Source of the DNA: Ochromonas danica
Lineage: Eukaryota; Sar; Chrysophyceae; Chromulinales; Chromulinaceae
Direction: 5' to 3'
DNA: 20,320 bases
Assembly (NCBI GenBank): GCA_015146655.1
Contig: VKHL01000273.1
Location: 1-20,320 of the forward strand
Shown here: piece after piece, positions 17,934 to 20,320 of the stretch
How positions within the stretch are numbered: position 1 is the first letter of the stretch
How the letters are laid out: every line of letters starts with the position of its first letter
Position numbers and translations under genes: made by a program
Notes under the pieces: model-generated
Databases searched by the model: none
What the model saw: the letters and a program-made list of their open reading frames with translations, nothing else
What the model was told of the DNA's origin: nothing

Positions 17934-18186
17934 TAATGAATAATGTTCTTGAGAAGGTGTAAACACTACTACAACAGAATGATTTAATCTATTCTTGGTT
18001 TAATCATCACAACAACAATAGGAAGAGCAACAACCGATCTCCCTCTCAATACCCTTATTATTGACCTAGCTATCAATAAGAACAACAACTCGTTACCTCG
18101 TACTGTAGGTAGTCTACTGCTAGTTGACATTCAGTCAGACAATGACAACAGAACTTACACCAAATCACTCAATCGCAATGGTAACT

Positions 18187-18190
<4 letters not shown>
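17934..18190. other. Non-coding spacer between foldback element and (CA)20 tract
   Basis: About 250 bp rich in CAA/CAACAA stretches with no open frame or recognised signal. It belongs to the region between the convergent large gene B and the sulfotransferase-like gene. Confidence 0.4.

Positions 18191-18231
<41 letters not shown>
18191..18231. repeat. (CA)20 microsatellite
   Basis: Twenty uninterrupted CA units, ending 10 bp from the 3' end of the sulfotransferase-like gene. Likely length-polymorphic. Confidence 0.98.
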
Positions 18232-18234
<3 letters not shown>

Positions 18235-18241
18235 CGGTAGT

Positions 18242-19690
18242 CTATAGGGTGACATTATGATGAAGGTTATGATGATAGCTACAGTTAGTGAAGATATTTC
18301 GTTGAATCATCTCATTCACTTCCTTTTCTATCATCCCATAGATGGTCTTATTGGCATAGATAACATCTTGATCAAGATAATGTAATGTTAACTTATCTAA
18401 TCTCTTCCAATCTTCATCACGATTACTATATAACATTTGATTTCCATATTCTTCTTCAAAAGCCAGTCTTTTCATACGACTCATTTCTTTCCATATGGAT
18501 AACTCTGTTCGAAAAGTTGGTAATTGTTGATGTTTTAGATACCCTTTATAGTGATGTGCTAACTTCTCTAATGCAAACATAGTATCATAAAGAGGATGAA
18601 TGACACATTGTCGTTTTATCCAAGCAAACTCACGGAATAACATTAAGACTTCATAGGATGACTTCATCATTTCACGAGATGGATTATCACGAGAATGGAA
18701 AAGGTGTTGATAGATTTCAATAAATCCTCTCTTCCCTTCTCCTCCTTCCCCTAGTGGATGTTGTGATTGTATAGGATGGTTGTTGGATTGTCCTGGTTGC
18801 CCGGATTGCATAGGCAGCTCTTGTGTAGGTTGTATCCCTTCTTGTCCTGCTTCACCAGCTGCTGCTGCTGCTGCTGGCAGTGCTAAGACTGTTGGAACAG
18901 CTGCTGGTGCTAATGATGGATAACATGGCATTAACAACACTTCACATAATATCACTTCCATAATATCTTTCTTTACTTTATGTATACCAATATAATCTAA
19001 AATAATCAATGATTCTTTACCAAAGATTTCTTCATATCTTTTTACAATCATTTGATTTTCATATTCAAATTTACGAATATGTTGATCAAAGACAGTGGTT
19101 AAGAAGTATTGGAATGTACATAACATACTATAAGATAGTTTAGCCCATTCTCCATAATCAGAATAAAGTCGAAGAAACCAATCACGATAGACAAATAGAA
19201 CACGTATTTCCAGGTTGTAGATTGTTGTATTGCTAGTCGTGGTGGTAGTAGTAGTGGCAATGTTAGGGGTAGTGTTAGTGAGGTTAGTGGTTAATAGCTT
19301 ATATAAAGCTTGTACAGCTTGTAGATCAAGTTGTGCAAAAGTCTCTGAGGAGATAATGGTAACAGGGAAATTCTCCAGACAAGTCGACAATGCTGACAAC
19401 AACTCGTGATCCTCATTGACTTCTTCATGATTTGCTAAACGAAAGGCAAGAGGATGGAAGGACTTAATACTTTGACCTGGAGAGCAAATACCATATTGTG
19501 GTAAGACAGTGTGAAGTTGTGTCAGAAGGTGTTGGATATGTGTTGATCCTGTTTTATGTGGACCAATATGAAGATAGAGGGTTCGTTTAGTACTCCTTGA
19601 TAAGGCTTGAAGAGGTAGTATGAAAACTAGGAAAAAACAGAAGAGGAGGAAAAGAGTGGAAGAAGAAGAAGAAGAAGAAGAAGAAGACAT
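18242..19690 (-). CDS. Sulfotransferase-like protein, Golgi or secreted
   Basis: Intronless, 482 residues. Sulfotransferases move a sulfuryl group from PAPS to a hydroxyl or amine, often on glycans in the Golgi. Residues 1-11 are Met plus poly-Ser (from a GAA/TTC microsatellite); 12-31 form one hydrophobic segment (signal anchor or signal peptide). Residues 39-49 (YLHIGPHKTGST) match the 5'-phosphosulfate-binding loop. Residues 163-177 (RVLFVYRDWFLRLYS) match the 3'-phosphate-binding motif, with Arg169 and Ser177 eight residues apart as in the family. N-glycosylation sequons (near N136, N139, N154, and NCS and NVT at the C-terminus) fit a luminal protein. A Pro/Ala/Gln-rich insert at about 253-320 is low-complexity. 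Acceptor substrate is unknown. A P-loop protein of another kind is less likely given the two motifs together. Confidence 0.75.
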   Translation of the reverse strand: MSSSSSSSSSSTLFLLFCFFLVFILPLQALSRSTKRTLYLHIGPHKTGSTHIQHLLTQLHTVLPQYGICSPGQSIKSFHPLAFRLANHEEVNEDHELLSALSTCLENFPVTIISSETFAQLDLQAVQALYKLLTTNLTNTTPNIATTTTTTTSNTTIYNLEIRVLFVYRDWFLRLYSDYGEWAKLSYSMLCTFQYFLTTVFDQHIRKFEYENQMIVKRYEEIFGKESLIILDYIGIHKVKKDIMEVILCEVLLMPCYPSLAPAAVPTVLALPAAAAAAGEAGQEGIQPTQELPMQSGQPGQSNNHPIQSQHPLGEGGEGKRGFIEIYQHLFHSRDNPSREMMKSSYEVLMLFREFAWIKRQCVIHPLYDTMFALEKLAHHYKGYLKHQQLPTFRTELSIWKEMSRMKRLAFEEEYGNQMLYSNRDEDWKRLDKLTLHYLDQDVIYANKTIYGMIEKEVNEMIQRNIFTNCSYHHNLHHNVTL

Positions 19691-19738
19691 CTTATGCTAA
19701 CTATTCCATATTCTATTCTATTCTATTCTATTCTATTC
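19661..19738. repeat. (GAA)n and (TTCTA)n microsatellites at the sulfotransferase-like gene start
   Basis: GAAGAA units at about 19659-19685 encode the poly-Ser start of the minus-strand protein. Pentanucleotide TTCTA/ATTCT units at about 19710-19738 lie 20 bp upstream of its ATG, inside the presumed promoter or leader, where length changes could alter expression. Confidence 0.85.
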
Positions 19739-19944
19739 GGTTCCACAGTCAACCCAACCACAGTGACGTTCTATTTTGTTACTTTGCTAACATACGAAAT
19801 TCACTTTGAAAGCCATTTTCACGAGTTTGGTCGATTTCTGACTTTGCGCACGACCGTTTGGCTCGCCCGCAACACTTTTTACGTTTTCGTTTGGAAAAAG
19901 TCTGTTTTTAGGCAGCACAAATGGTCTTTTCGGAAGGTCATCGG

Positions 19945-20085
19945 GGAAAAGTCATAAAAAGCGAGTTATAACGGCCATTCAGCAGACTCCGAAAACCGAA
20001 AACGAAAATCCTGAAGAAAAGTCATAAAAAGCGAGTTATAACAGCCATTTATCACAACTCCGAAAACCGAACCACGAAAATTTGT
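19945..20085. repeat. Two tandem copies of a 70-bp repeat
   Basis: The unit contains AAAAGTCATAAAAAGCGAG (from 19947 and from 20017), then GTTATAAC and ACTCCGAAAACCGAA; period 70 bp. The second copy differs mainly in its middle. The ACTCCGAAAA..CGAAAA pattern also appears in the inner arms of the foldback element at about 17640-17660 and 17808-17828, so the two may belong to one repeat family. Confidence 0.8.
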
Positions 20086-20108
20086 AAAATTGCGGATTTT
20101 GTGAGGCC

Positions 20109-20246
20109 CTGGTAAAATCCGAAATCACCCACACCCCCCACACGGTTTATAACTCAGAAAACTGGACTTTTTGGTTTGGTCGGGGAGGAAAAGTCCATTT
20201 TTTTGAGTTATAATGCGTGTGGGTGTTGTGTGGTGATTTTACTGCG
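20109..20246. repeat. Imperfect inverted repeat (hairpin) near window end
   Basis: Left arm 20109-20172 and right arm 20188-20246 pair across a loop of about 15 bp. Paired parts are GGTAAAATC with GATTTTACT, CCCACAC with GTGTGGG, TTATAACTC with GAGTTATAA, and TGGACTTTTT with AAAAGTCCA. AAAAGTC and GAGTTATAA are shared with the preceding 70-bp repeats. No coding capacity is visible. Confidence 0.75.
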
Positions 20247-20320
20247 GTAACCTGATGGATTTCGCCAGGAAGCTGGAAGTACTGTGTGGCAATGAAGCCG
20301 ACAACACCTAACATGGCCAC

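Larger units (their letters stand above)
19739..20320. other. Repeat-rich non-coding tail of the window
   Basis: Upstream region of the sulfotransferase-like gene. Apart from the 70-bp repeats and the hairpin I see no gene. The last 70 bases are less A/T-rich and contain a short open stretch (MDFARKLEVLCGNEADNT) that ends in a stop. It could be an exon of a gene beyond the window, but nothing supports this. Confidence 0.4.

Noticed and set aside
1-20320. Retroelement, viral or CRISPR content
   Set aside because: No reverse transcriptase, integrase, capsid or polymerase motifs, no paired long terminal repeats and no spaced direct-repeat array were seen on either strand.

Overview
The window is nuclear DNA of a microbial eukaryote. 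The evidence is GT-AG introns of about 50-470 bp, a 26S proteasome lid subunit, secreted proteins with signal peptides, and many microsatellites. I see no bacterial operon structure, rRNA, tRNA, CRISPR array or viral genes. The lineage cannot be fixed from the sequence. A phagotrophic, possibly stramenopile-like protist is a guess, based on the style of the sulfotransferase-like protein and of the large duplicated protein, and on secreted enzymes that look aimed at bacterial cell walls.

Layout. 1-1379: no confident gene, at most a fragment of a terminal exon near 184-243. 1380-3018 (+): a four-exon gene for proteasome subunit Rpn12/PSMD8. 3491-5813 (+): a three-exon gene for a 522-residue coiled-coil protein of unknown function, with a long TG-rich second intron. 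6092-17097: a large inverted duplication of a two-gene unit, arranged [large protein A <-][M15 peptidase A <-] | [M15 peptidase B ->][large protein B ->]. 17098-18241: a hairpin (foldback) repeat carrying a 288-bp insertion flanked by 9-bp direct repeats, then a (CA)20 tract. 18242-19690 (-): a secretory-pathway sulfotransferase-like protein. 19691-20320: tandem 70-bp repeats and another large imperfect hairpin.

The inverted duplication is the main find. The two large genes (1144 and 1121 residues) are almost identical in DNA from 242 bp before the start codon to the stop codon, and the likeness ends at both points. Inside this lie two differences. One is a short patch of clustered, mostly amino-acid-changing differences. 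The other is a complete swap of a central segment (160 versus 133 codons, both cut exactly at codon boundaries), which gives one copy a proline-rich linker and the other an Arg/Gly/Met/Gln-rich linker. The M15 pair is more diverged, but shares a 265-bp tract with one mismatch that covers most of the catalytic domain. This mosaic suggests an inverted duplication homogenised piecewise by gene conversion, with some segments left or made different.

Functionally, the M15 proteins are predicted secreted zinc peptidases with a peptidoglycan-binding-like tail and Cys-rich repeats, suited to digesting bacterial walls. The large proteins look intracellular. Any link between the two gene types is inferred only from their being duplicated together.
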